From: Brienomyrus brachyistius
Taxonomy: Eukaryota; Chordata; Actinopteri; Osteoglossiformes; Mormyridae
DNA length: 64,000 nt
Direction: 5' to 3'
Assembly: GCF_023856365.1 (NCBI RefSeq)
Contig: NC_064542.1
Coordinates: 19,196,863 to 19,260,862 of the forward strand
Below the pieces are notes generated by a model. The model was not told the origin of the DNA, searched no databases, and worked only from the letters and a program-made list of their open reading frames with translations. Made by a program: the position numbers and the translations under genes. Of this stretch, positions 23,013-35,600 are shown piece by piece (within the stretch, counting starts at the first letter, position 1; every line of letters starts with the position of its first letter).

Positions 23013-24220
23013 AATACTTCATATATACATAAATTATGTGTAGTTCATGGCTTCTGTGCCCATGTCCAGAAGGGTCAAATCCCATGGCTGCCAGTATAAT
23101 AATATGACTGCCAGCAGGGGCGATTCTAAGATTTTTTTGGGTGGGGATTATAAGAGTCTCATGAGATATAAAGAGTGGAAAATCTTATCATTAGCTAATG
23201 GTATATTTTGAATTGCTGCGTTACATGAAGGGAGTAATCCTGCGTCCGATTGTCTCTCAGAAGTCAGAAATTCCGAGGTGTGTGACATCACGTCCGACCA
23301 ATCTCCTGTTCAAGCTACACATCTCAGAACATGACTGCCTCCATGAACACACTGTTGTGTGTTGTTTCTTTGTATTTTAACAGATTTGGAGTCTTTCTGA
23401 GAGACAAACAAACAAGAAACACGAACTAGTCAAACCACATTAAAAGCTTTATAAAAATTTTTTAGTAGACCCAGAGCGATATTCTTTTTTCGAGAGGCAA
23501 ACAAACTACAAACAAACAAAACACACTAACACGTCTGGTAAAAAACTGATATTGCATGCTAGGATACTGTTTACGGTCACGTTATGGTATTCTCTAAGTC
23601 GACCTTGTGCAATTACATTTATAGCTATTAATACATTTATCAAAATAAACATTTTTAAATATTTATAAAACAGAATTACTGTCGACTGTGTAAGTCGCCG
23701 TGTTGAAATGACATCACAGGGGAATCTCGGACAACAAAATTCTGTCCAACATCAACATCAGAAAGGAACCGTGCTTCCAACGGAAAGTGACGTTTTTCAT
23801 GAAGTTTTTATCTGAGTTCTGACTCGGAGAGAGATAATTGAATACAGGATAATCTTGTGGCCAATCAGCTTTTATCCTGCCCTGCATATATTCTTGACTA
23901 TGGTGCCCTTGAACAAGGTCCTTAACCCCAACTACTCCAGGAATTATGGCCTCCCAACATGCGGCCCTTCATCCCACATGATTCCTGCTCATTTACGCTC
24001 TGGGCCAAGCAACCAAAGCCCAGTTTTGCCATTTGATTTCTAGGGTGACGCATTTAAAACTGCCAGAAAGTTTCTGGTATTTTCCTGGGTTGACTGTGTC
24101 AAATACTGTGTGAATAACTTTTTATTTCAGGGAAAAGACTTGTCGTTTACTGAATGAATACTCCTGTCTATAAAACTACCTGGATCAGAATGTGCATATG
24201 ATGTGTGTGTGTGTGTGTGT
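23013..24220. other. Intergenic DNA with the right copy of a direct repeat
   Basis: It contains a SINE-like phrase near 23900-23940 (ggtgcccttgaacaaggtcc) and the right copy (23985-24170) of the repeat described at 19920. Nothing else is recognised. Confidence 0.55.
23985..24170 (+). repeat. Right copy of a diverged direct repeat
   Basis: Partner of 19920-20130, about 4.05 kb away in the same orientation: aaagcccagttttgccattt, then gatttctagggtgacgcatt, then ggtattttcctgggttgact, then tactgtgtgaataac. Confidence 0.6.
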
Positions 24221-24221
24221 G

Positions 24222-24484
24222 TGTCCAGGTGTTTCTCACCTTACGGGGACCAAATATCCCCACAATGTGATGAATACCCATTTTTTTACCCCATATGGGA
24301 AAACTATTAAAAATCTGTGAGTGCAATGAAAAAACTAAAAATGCTAAATCTCTTGTATTTTGTTTGGTTACTTATGGTTATGGATAGGGCTTGGTAGGGG
24401 TTAAGGTTGTCATAGTTAGCATTAGCATTTTTCCCATAGAAATGAATGAGCGGGCCCCAAAAAGATATGATTACACGACTGTGT

Positions 24485-24530
<46 letters not shown>

Positions 24531-24535
24531 TGAGA
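24222..24535 (+). repeat. GGGGACC-type dispersed repeat, copy A, with (TG)n tail
   Basis: It contains ttacggggaccaaatatccc, then actaaaaatgctaaa, then gtaggggttaaggttgtca, then ccatagaaatgaatgagcgg, followed by (TG)n at 24484-24530. Two further copies lie in dnah2 introns (about 47010 and 57110) with the same order and a microsatellite at the same end. It is a common fish repeat of unclear class. Confidence 0.75.
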
Positions 24536-24547
24536 GAGTGCGTATCA

Positions 24548-25728
24548 CAGTACTAGTAAAAAGTTTGACACACCTACTTGTTCATAGGTTTCTTTCCTAC
24601 ATTGTAGAACAAAATTGAAAACATCAAAACTATGAAATAACACATATGGAATTATGTGGTAAACAAAAAAAGTATTAAAAAAACAAAAAGCTTCATATTT
24701 TAGATTTATCAGCTGCAAGAAATTTGAATGTATTTTGAAGTTTAGTTGCAAAAACCATCAAACACTATGATGAAACTGGCTCTCATAAGGACCTACTATT
24801 TGGTAAACCATATCCTTCAAAGGATGCAGCCCCTGAATTTGCACACAACCCAAGACTTACCTCTGCTGCAGGGGATAGGTTCATTTGAGGCACAGAAATT
24901 GCCAATTAACAATAACATAGATTAGAACCTACATGAATGCTTTACAGAGTTTAAGGAGGAGACACATCTCAACATCAACTGTTCAGAGGAGACTGCATGT
25001 AGCAGACCTCCATGGTCGAATGCTGCAAAGAAACCACTACTTAAACAGGCTGATAAGAAAAAAAATTGCTTAGGACAAGAGACACAAGGAATGGACATTA
25101 TACCCATAAAAATCTGTATTTCAGTGTTATGGGTACAAATGTGAGATTTTTGTTTTTAACTGTCTTATCTTTTGTGAGACACCGAAAAGGGAAATAGATG
25201 GTATTTGCATGTATGGTTCCCACCCTGAAGCATGGAGGAGGAGGTGTAATGGTGTGGGGGTGCTTTGCTGGTGGCACTGTTGACAATTAATTCAAAGTTA
25301 AAGACACCACTGAACCAACATCACTACCACAACATTCTACAGCTACATGCTATCACATCTGATTGGATCATCAATGACCTAAAACACATCTCCAGGCTAT
25401 GTAAGAACAATTTAACCAACAAGGAAAGTGAAAGAGTGCTGCATCAGATTACCCGGCCTCCACAGTCACACAACCTAAACCCAAGGGAGATGGTTTGGGA
25501 TGAGTTGGACCGCAGAGTTTGAGAAAAGCAGTCAACAAGTGCTCAACATATATGGACTTTTGGAAAAATAGTAACTACCCCATCAAACTGGTTGACAGAC
25601 AGATTCCATATGTGTTATTTCATAGTTTTGATGCCTTCAGCCTCATTCAACAATTTTGAAAAGAATAAAAATAAATAGAAACCATTGAATTACAAGTTGT
25701 GTCCCAACTTTTGACAGTTTCTGTACAT
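24548..25728 (+). mobile_element. Fourth Tc1-like transposon relic
   Basis: The left end cagtactagtaaaaagtttg (24548) and the right end cccaacttttgacagtttct (to about 25727) are inverted repeats. The interior keeps the order of a salmonid-type Tc1 transposase gene: a decayed segment near 25320-25420 (caggctatgtaagaacaatt) and 25450-25520 (gagatggtttgggatgagtt). Frames are broken throughout. Confidence 0.8.
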
Positions 25729-25731
25729 GTG

Positions 25732-26175
25732 CATTATATGGACAGAAGCACTGGGACACCTGACCATTACACCAACAGGAACCTGTATGAAATCCTATTC
25801 TAAATCCATAGACATTGATATGGTCCATAAAGACATGGTTGGATAAGTTTGGTGTGGAAGAACTTAATTTGCCTGCACAGAGCCTTGACCCCAGCCCCAT
25901 GGAACATCATTGCAATGAACTAGAACAGACATTGTGAGCCAGACCTTCACGTCCAAGATCAGTGCCTGTCCTCACAAATGGTCTTCTGGATGAATGGGCA
26001 GAAAGTCCCACAGACACACTCCAAAATCTTATGGAATGCCCTCCCAGAAGAGTGGCAGCTGTTATAGCTACAAAGGGGGGAGCAACTTCATATTGATTTC
26101 TATGGATTTAGAATGGGATGTCATAAAGGTTTCTGTAGGTTTAATGGTCAGGTGTCATAATACCTTTGTCAATAT
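25732..26175 (+). mobile_element. Internally deleted Tc1-like copy (444 bp)
   Basis: It begins gcattatatggacagaagca and ends with the inverse (ggtgtcataatacctttgtc), a diverged version of the 14978-16195 family. Only the 3' third of the transposase region remains (gacatggttggataagtttg, then cattgtgagccagacctt). It directly abuts the previous element. Confidence 0.75.
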
Positions 26176-26487
26176 TGTTTACGTTCCCCTAGATCATAAA
26201 TGACCCAAACCACCAAAGTATAATGTAGCATTAGTTAGTCACACATTGTGTAAACATGATCCATTTGTTCATGGTGACTGCATGCATCTGACTGGTATAG
26301 CATTTAGCTTGCATCCATCGCAAAACAAAACATTGGTGTCAGGCACTGAAGGGGACAGGGAGTTGGGGCCTGACTTGTGGGTTGGTTGTCCCTTATAAAT
26401 GTCAGCGGTGTGAGGGTCAAAAGTCTCCTCTGGCTAAATATGGGAAATGTTTAGCCCCAGTGTCTAACTTTTCCTCTTATTGTTCAG
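26176..26487. promoter_or_regulatory. Short unique stretch before the dnah2 start-codon exon
   Basis: Only about 310 bp separate the last transposon from the exon. It ends in a strong acceptor (aacttttcctcttattgttcag without the first two bases, 26466-26487). So the ATG exon is not the first exon, and the promoter and a 5' untranslated exon must lie further upstream. I found no TATA box or clear RFX X-box here. Confidence 0.4.
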
Positions 26488-26671
26488 TTGGTGTGAGAGG
26501 GGAGCAGCATCATAATGGCAGATGCTAAGACGGCACATGCCACACACCCTCCAGCAGTGCAGTCCAGGCAGTCTGGCTCATCAAAAAGTCCCTCCCCCAA
26601 GGCGAGGTGCAGTGACGCTCCAGTGGACGAAACCGGACCCTGGGCAGAGGGGAAGCAGAGGCAGACTGAAG
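26488..26671 (+). CDS. dnah2: dnah2 coding exon 1 (start codon at 26515)
   Basis: After the acceptor at 26487, 27 untranslated bases lead to ATG GCA GAT at 26515. It encodes a low-complexity, Ser/Pro/Lys-rich N-terminus (MADAKTAHATHPPAVQSRQS and on). The donor is GAAG|GTGATG, phase 1, which fits the next exon. Dynein N-termini are poorly conserved, so support is structural only. Confidence 0.6.
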
Positions 26672-29600
26672 GTGATGAGTGGGTGTAGCTGCCCTGCACG
26701 TGTGGCACACTTATCCCCCTGCTCCTTTCTCAAAGCGCTGGTACATCAGTAGAAGAGTCCTCTGGAAATCTGCAACACTCTGGCCTTGCTTCCATCCCTG
26801 GTCTTAATTTCTGAATTGGGATCACTGATTGGATGGATCCTTGAGCTGCCTGTTGTTTCAGGGGTCAATCAGTTGCTGATTGGATAAGCGTCTCTGAAGT
26901 CCTCAGCCTTTGGCACTAACAGGGACGCTTTCCAATGGCTGGCCCTAAAATTGAACCAGACTGCTTGCTTCTAAATGACAGACGTGAAATGGATGTAACT
27001 AATGCATAATGCATGAATACAACAATAATACATTTGCAAAACCCTATTTCCAAAAAAGTTGTGACGCTGTGTAAAATGTAAATAAAAATAGAATGCAATG
27101 ATTCGGCAATCATATGAGCCCATATTTAATTGAAGATAGAACAAATCAACATATCAAATGATGAAACTGAGAAATTTGATTATTTTATGACAAATACACT
27201 ATATTGCCAAAAGTATTGGGACACCTGCCTTGACACATGAACACATGAACTTCAATGGCATCCCATTCTCAATACATAGGCTTTAATATGGAGTTGGCCC
27301 ACCTTTTGCAGCTATAACAGCTTCAACTCTTCTGGGGAGGCTGTCCACAGGGTTTAGGAGTATTCATGGGAATTTTTGACCATTGTTTCAGGAGAGCATT
27401 TGTGAGGTCATGCACTGATGTTGAACGAAAAGGCCTAGCTCGCAGTCTCCACTGTAATTCATCCCAAAGGTTTTCTATCGGGTTGAAGTCAGGGCTCTGT
27501 GCAGGCCAGTCAAGTTCTTCCACACTAGACTTGCTCATCCAACTTGAAGGGGCCATCTCCAAACTGTTCCCACAAAGTTGGGAGCATGAAATTGTCTAAG
27601 ATGGCAGCATTAAGAGTTCTTTTCACTGGATCTAAGGGGCCAACCCCAACCCCTGAAAAACAACCCCACACCATAATCCCCCCTCCACCAGACTTTACAC
27701 TTGGTATAATGCAGTCAGGCAAGTATCGTTCTTCTGGCAACTGCCAAACCTAGACTCGTCCATCGGATTGCCAGACAGAGAAGCATGGTTTGTCACCCCA
27801 GAGAACACGGTTCTACTGCTCTTGAGTCCAGTGGCAGCATGCTTTACACCACTGCATCCGATGCTTTGCATTGCACTTGGTGATTGTAGGCTTGGATGCA
27901 GCTGTTCGGCCATGGAAACCCATTCCATGAAGTTCTCTACTTACTGTTCCTGAGCTAATCTGAATGCCACACAAAGCTTGGAGGTATGTAGCTATTGACT
28001 TTGCAGACAGTTGGTGACTTCTGCACAGAATGCGTCTTAGCATACATTGTCCCCGCTCTGTGATTTTACATTACTTCCACTTTGTTATAATACTATACCA
28101 CTAACAGTAGTCCGTGGAATATTTAGTAGCGAGGAAATGTCATGAATGTCATGAATGTCTTGAATTTACTGAGCTCCTGAGAGTGACCCATTCTTTCACA
28201 AATGTTTGTAGAAGGGTATTTGGAGGGGTGTCCCAATACTTTTGGCAATATAGTGTATGTGCTCAGTTTGAATTTTATGCCAGTAATATATTTCAAAAAA
28301 AGTTGGGACAGTGGCATGTTTACCACTGTGTTGCACCACCTCTTCCTTTAACAACTGTAAATCATCGCATCCTGTTTCCATTTACATTTTACACAGCATC
28401 CCAACATTTTTGGAATTGGGGTTGTAAAAACAGGAAATTAACACACTAATTCAGGTGTTTTTTTTCCCCAAGTTTTCAGTTGTCTGTTGCTCTTGGAAAG
28501 TGGGGAGATGATGAAAGGTCAAGGGATGCCAATATCCGGTGGACAGAAAGTAGATATGTTCCTCGTCATCTCTGTCGGGTTAAGGGATTGCTGCTGTTGA
28601 TCGTGTTACAGGCTGTCGTCTTCCTGTGGCAGCGGAAGATGTAGAAACGATCCTGCAGTGGATGTCTGGCCAGAATGGCAAGGGAGATGACAGCCTGGTA
28701 AAGTTTTTCTTGATTTGTGAGCTTTTGCTCAAAATGGTCAAATAACAGTAGCTAGTTTTACATCGATAGAATGTGTGTTTGCAATCTCCTTTACCTTCAC
28801 CTTCCTGACTATCGGCCATTGCCCAGTTATGAATGACATTTAAGAAAAGTTAATTCTGAACCTAATCACTTAATAATGACCAAGGAAAATAATGTCTGAG
28901 TTGTTTTAATAGATGCTCCTATCATTTTAATGGCCCTCTTAGGATTTCTTACAGCATTAACATGTCTGTGATCTTAATCAGTACTAAGGACATTCAGTGT
29001 TCCACTGATGTATTACTCTTATTTTCTAGGACCTAAGTGAGTTAAACGTGATCTAATGAAAGCCACACCCATTTAGATTGTGATAATGACGTAGCTCTCT
29101 ATCTGCTGCTTCTGGGGTGCGATCCTGATGATGGTGACATGACACCCCCTTTCTATTCGGCCTTGTCCCAGCGAGATCTCTTTAAGAGGCGGGTGGCTCT
29201 AAGTGGTGTGACATATGCCTCATGGACCGAAAGCAACAACAGAGTCCTGGACAGCTTCATCATGAATACCTCCATCCAGACCCTCATCGTGTACCTGGAC
29301 CCCTTCGCTGGGCTTCAGCTGGACTTCAGGGTCCCATCACAGGTACCACCTGGATCCTAGCTCGTCCACTGCGATCCCATTAAACCCAATGGTGACTGAA
29401 AGTCTACAGTGATCCCACCAACCATGTCTTCAAAAACTCAATAATTTCAACACTACTCACACTCGAGTTACACCACACAAGTTTTCATCTTAAAGTTGTA
29501 AGCATTTTCTTTTATCAAAAGTCAAATTCTGTTTTCTCCATATCAAAATATTCATAAGACTTGTTGTCAATTACATCCATCCACCTTCCAACTGCTGATC

Positions 29601-32600
29601 CTAGTTATGTGATGGGGGGGGGGGGGGTGGCTAGAGCCTGTATCAGGTAGCACGGTGCAAACTGCATGTCTTTGGACTGTGGGAGAAAAATCAGAGTAAC
29701 CAGAGGAATGCAGCATGGCACAGGGAGAACATGCAGTCTGCCTACCCACAGTGTGAGATTTCAGGCCCCCAGGCCTGGAGGTGTGAGGCAGCTGGACTAC
29801 ACACTAAGCCACTGTGCCGGCCTTATTAACTTTACAGTATTTGTTGCAGAGCCCTTTAATGATCTCAAACAGCCTCATACCATCTCCAAAATTTTGCCAT
29901 CATCCTTTTATCCCCAAGACTGGAGCAAGTCAACAGGAATTCGCTCCATGGGGAGATCTCACGTTTAGCTACCGGCTCCTTCCACCATGGCTGGCCAAGA
30001 AGCATTACTGGGGATCTATTTTGCCACCAGACACCACATTGCCTCCTGTCGATGTGCCCACCCTCACCCCGCCATAACACATGCCAGGACAATACCCCTC
30101 ACCCCTCCCTTACCTGCACTCCCTCTCCTCCTCTCTTCCCCCATTTGTACGCCTCAGACGGTGGAGCAGCTAGCTTACTTCATCCGGCTGGACAGGGAGC
30201 CCATTGCCGCAGAGACCTTCGAGAATGCCATGCAGTTCGGCACGGTGCGCAGGGGCGATGTGGAAAGCCTGCTGCGCCTCATGAGTGGGGTGTACGCCCC
30301 CCTGGTCACCCTCAACACCGCCTTGCCCCAGAGCATCAAGAACAACTTGTCCCTGCACATGGAACGCTTCCTCATGCACCTCACAGGTCTCAAGCCACAT
30401 AACTCAGCGCCCCCTTCTGGTGCCTCTTTACACACCCCCCATGTGTGTATATGACTGCTCTGATGCTCTGATGCAGAGCATTCTGCCCCCTTCCCCCAGA
30501 ATCTGTGATTTTTTCCCCCCCTTTATTTCACTTCTTTCGTCCAGCAAAATAACTGTTATGAAGTAGCCAGCCAGTGCCTCTGTGTGTCTGTACGCTGGCA
30601 TCCTCTGCTGACTGACGCCCCTTATAAAACTGTCTCCTGGCTTTTCTATAATCTCTCCACACCTCATTCCATCATGATCTCTGCTGACTTCCTGCTTCTA
30701 TATTAGACTTCTTTCGTCATCAATTTTTGGTGAATATTATTGATTGTATTTTAATCCTCTGTCATCAAATCTGCCAGCTATATCTGCCTCTAGTGAAGTC
30801 GTGATATATCTGAGGAGGGGTCACAGGCAGATTAGTGATATATCTGAGGAGATGAAGGCAAAATGCCTGAAGTGTTAAACACATGAGCTCGTTTATTGCT
30901 GGAGTGCTATGTACGCAATTTGCTATATTTAAATATAACACAATTAAAAGGCACCGCATACACTGTGAGTTTAGAGCTTATCATCAGTCATGGAGCTCTT
31001 ACTGGTCTAGGGCCCGGGGTTTAAATATGTTTATTAGTTGGTTCTGATTTTAATTCTTATGGAGTTTTACCCTTGAGTATGGTACTTAACTGCATTACTG
31101 AAATACCTTTCCTTTAATGCACATTTACACCTGAGGATGCAGATAACCTCCCTGTTTCAGGTAAATCATGCACAGCATTACTGAAGTTGTTTGCATAAGA
31201 TGTGTCCCTTTCCAAATGGCATCAAGTTTGAACCCACAACCTTTTGCCCATAGACACAGATCATTGGCAGGTACAAAGTCACACGCATTTGATTTAACCT
31301 GTAGCCTGTGGCTTTTCAATCGGAGCGGCTGTAGCTGGGCACGTGTGGGGGTGGGAGGAGAGACTCTGAAACACAGGCACTGTGGGCAAGCTGCCGGGGC
31401 TGCGTGTTGGTGCAGGGAGGCAGCTAAATGCGACACAGGCCGACAGGCTCGTAAACAAGCAGTAAGCGTTAGCAAATATACTGCCGTCGACAAATAGAAG
31501 CTACAGCTGACAAAATCCAGGCCAGCTCTGCGTTTTGGCAGCTTGTGAAGACTACAAATCAAACTTGGATACCATTCAGAATGTGCTGATGTTCTGGGTG
31601 ACGCAGACCTAAATGATTTACTGCGTTTAGTAACCCATTACCGTATTATGTGGAATCTGATCACAATAATAACAACACTAATGGAATGATGCAGCCTTGT
31701 CCTTGTCAATCTGGGCATGAAGTAGTGAAGTAGGATAGTAATATAGTACTGGGGACGGCGCTCTGGTGCCTGTACTGGTTTGGTATTTGGAGGGTGGGCT
31801 ACGCAGGGGCCTGGCTTTCCGCAGGCACTCACATGCCGTCTCACTCCACCACAGACGCCAGGTTCAAGCTGGAGGGGCACACGGCACTGTATATCCCCAC
31901 GGAGGCCCTGCACCTCAGCCCTGAGGTCGCTGCAAAGGACAGGGAGCTGGTGCAGAGGCTGGAGAGTAAGAGAGCCGTGTGGATCCCACCCCCCCCCCCC
32001 CGGCGAGGAATCTTCTCATGCTCATTATTTGTTATGCACCCAGGGCTTCCAGACGTCTGCCGGGGGCATTGTCTTCATCTTGTGGGAAGACCTGTGCTGT
32101 GTGGACATGTTTCTTATTGTCCCTTTTTCCGTCACTTTAGTTTCATTGTTTTTTTTTCCCCCCGTATGCTCCCTCCCGCCCCCCCCAGTGGTGATGATTC
32201 ACTGGACACGGCAGATAAAGGAGGCACTGAGTGCCCAGGAGATGGTGGAGGTGGGAGACAGCTCAGGCCCCCTGGAGGAGATCGCCTTCTGGAAGAGCCG
32301 CTGCGCTGACCTGTCGGGCATCAGTCAACAGCTGCAGAAGAGCGGCGTGCGCCACGTCCAGACCACGCTGCAGCTTTCCAAGTCCTCCTACGTGCCTCCC
32401 TTTATCAAGCTCGCCAAACAAATCGAGGTGCCTGAGCTGGTGGGGGGATTAGTGACTGTAGGAGCAGGCAGGGCAGGGGAAACCTTTACTTGGCAGCTGA
32501 CCATTTTACCACCAGTCACTTGAAAGAAAAAAAAACATGCTTTTACGGTGTTAGTTGTTTTTGCTAGAAGGCTGCTTGTCAGGACCCAGATGACATTTGA

Positions 32601-35600
32601 CCCGAAAATTGCTTTGCTGCCATGCCAGGGAGCTAAGTGCTAATTAGAGACGCAAGTCACATACCTTTGACAGGACAACAAAGGCACTTCATACAGTAGC
32701 TGGCTGAGGAACGCTGGCTGACGGAAACCCTCCGTCTTTGTGCTGAACAGCATCCATCTATTCCACTGCTGTGGGATAGCAGATCATGGTATGGGCTGGT
32801 TTGCACCCTTTTTGGATGGCAGGGGTTTTCATTTTGCGAGCTTTAATGAAAAAGCAAGCATGGGTGTTTCATTCAGACTGATGGGTGTAGGGAGCCCCAG
32901 GGTGATGTCATCCAGGCCAGGAAGTGAGGTGGCTGGCAGCTCCTGTCCCGTTCAGTGGGATACAGATCTGCTTAGCATGTGCGTTTATTGTAGGATCTGG
33001 ACAGATCGCAGCATAATTAAGATGGAGAGGATGCTTTCCTCTGTTGATGTACATACTGGGAGATGGACATTTGTGCTTCCTTATCTCGCTCCAATGACAT
33101 AAAGCTGGCACTGCTGCTGAGCTGGCAATCTCCGTTCATTTAGGCGCCACTGTGCTGCCTTCGTGCTCGTCACGACGGAAAGTCTGGCGTTTATTATTTA
33201 ACGCCATGACCAGGCTCGTGTTTATTAATACCGACTGTCAGTTTTGTTCAGTTCCTGAGGTATTTCATGTCGTTGTGTGCTCAGCCTCCTGTAAAATGAC
33301 ATAGATAAGCATGTTTATGTGTTCTGTCTCTCTATTTCCATTCCAGTTGTGTGTGTTTGCTGGTTTGTGTTTCAGGGCACAGGTGTCTTTTTCTGGGTAT
33401 ATTTTTTCTGAGCATTTTTATAGACATAATGCTGTTCTACTCTGCATGCTTCTGGGTAAATATCGATATATTTCTGCATAAATAACCTTGTCCTGCTGTG
33501 TGTGTCTAACTAAGCATCCAGATTTGAGTGTCTTGTTTATGAGTATGTCACTGCGTGTCTGAGTGCAGCTTCTCCATGTGCTTTTTTGTCTGACTGAGTG
33601 CTCCTTCTTTGTGTGTGTGTGTGTGCTCAGGATGGTTCCCAGCAGGCACGGTCCAACCTGTCCTTCCTGTCGCTGCTCGGCGGGCCCTGTGAGGAGCTCT
33701 CCCAGCTAAAGCTATGCGAGGTGCCCCCCAAACTAACTCCCTTGATCCAGCTGATCCGTATCATCTGGGTGAACTCGCCACACTACAACACGAACGAGAG
33801 GATCTCAGCTCTTTTCCGCAAGGTCACTCCCGCCGCACACAAAGGGCCAAGCCCCCCCTCTCTTCCCGCTGCCCCCCTCACCCCTGTGGCCTCCCTGTCT
33901 TCCTCCATCCCGTGTTCTTGCGCTGCCGTGGTCAGTGAGAGTATTTAACCTCTGTTCATTACAGCCTGACCTCCTGGCACTGTGACCTGAGCCGGCATTC
34001 TCTGTTTTTCATGTTTGTTGCTTTCCTGGCACTTCAGGGCTGTTGTTATGTCCAGCAGACACTTACATGTACAGCAGGAACACTTGTGAGTGAGCTGGTA
34101 AGCCTGTGGGCACTAATGATGCTGCTGCAAAAGAACTGTGTGTTCTGCATCAAAAGCTCTCAGACTGCACAGTTACAAGCTGCATTACTGTCGAAATATT
34201 TTGCAGTTATGTGGAGGTTTTCACCACCCCACTATTCTGGATCTGAAAATCCTCTAAATATGTTTTTAGTGTTTACATTTGGTTTTTCATATTGTCTACT
34301 GGGTTTTCAGAGACAGCTGAGTGTCTCTTGTACAGAGTCCCACTGTGACACATGGAACACGACATATTAGGGCTAGATTGGTACACTGTTATTGGCTGGG
34401 GGAGCTGTTCATCTCCAGGGTGCCCCACTTCTCTCCATAACTGGAGTCAGCTCTGAGGAGCATGCAAAGTTAGTTTTTATGTCGAATGTAAACAAGTCTG
34501 GCTGATTTGAAGCGCCATGTACATAAAAAGTATTTCTGTAACTAAGCAATGCGGTGCCTAACTGGGTGTAAAATGTGTACTGGATCTCCAGTGACCTGGA
34601 TTCCTGTTCTTTTTTTTATTGGAAGTCCCTTGTATAACATCTTTTTAAGTTGCAAAGTTTGATGCATGGCTAACAGGGGAGAGTATTTTTCTTTGACTTC
34701 ACTCGGAAGGCATTCGGCATCCATCCTGTAGCATTAAACCCCAGCATCTTTTCATTCAGGGCTCCAGGAGTTCAAGCAGAACAGCCTTTCATAATTTGGT
34801 TTCCGCCGCGAGATTTGCCGATAATTTCTAATCAAAGGCTGCCGAGCGGCGGTAGCGGCAGCCGAATGCCACTCTCTCCTGCTCCCCCCTGGGCTCCCTC
34901 GCTTTATTTGTTTTGGTTCGTTTTTTTTTTTATGCCGGAGAATCCGTCTGCTTTAATATCATTTTTTTAATCACGCGACGCTTTAGGGCACCCAGTTGCT
35001 CTCTGGTGTTCCGGCCTAATTCAAAGCAAAAATGCTGAAATAACAGCCATAGCAATAAACGTAATAATCGTTATTACTGATAATATCGTCATCAGATCAC
35101 TCGTGCCGTGCGCCACGGTACTCCCGCTCGACCGCCCCATCTCTTTCCGCCTCATCTCAGACGTTTAACTCCATTTGTTATGTCTCTCACACTGGGGTAC
35201 GGCTTTTTTTTTTACCTCCTCCGCCTCCGCAAAAAAGGTTGATTGAATCCTATTTATAAGGCATGACGAAAAAGTTGATGTGTGGGAAAGTGGCTTATTA
35301 TAAAGTGCCCCAAAGTCCCTCGAGAGCTTCAGGAATATCCTTGTTTTATACTTTGTTGTGTGCCTCCTGCTGAAATCAGGGATTTTCATCATTTTTAAAT
35401 TAATTCAATTTCCCCTATTTTTTCCTAATTGCAAGTAGAATGTGTTTGGCTTTGGAATGAACATTATATTTATGTGCCTGTCTCCTGTTATCCCATGTTT
35501 GCATTATCAAAATGCGTAATTTGCCTGGCCCCTCGTCCATGGCAGAATGAAGTGGCTGATGCTGGGCTCCGTTTCCTGCCATCTCCTCAGGTGAGCAACG

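Noticed and set aside
31780..32523. 247-codon open frame
   Set aside because: Only 32189-32427 is a real dnah2 exon. The rest is intron read in the same frame.
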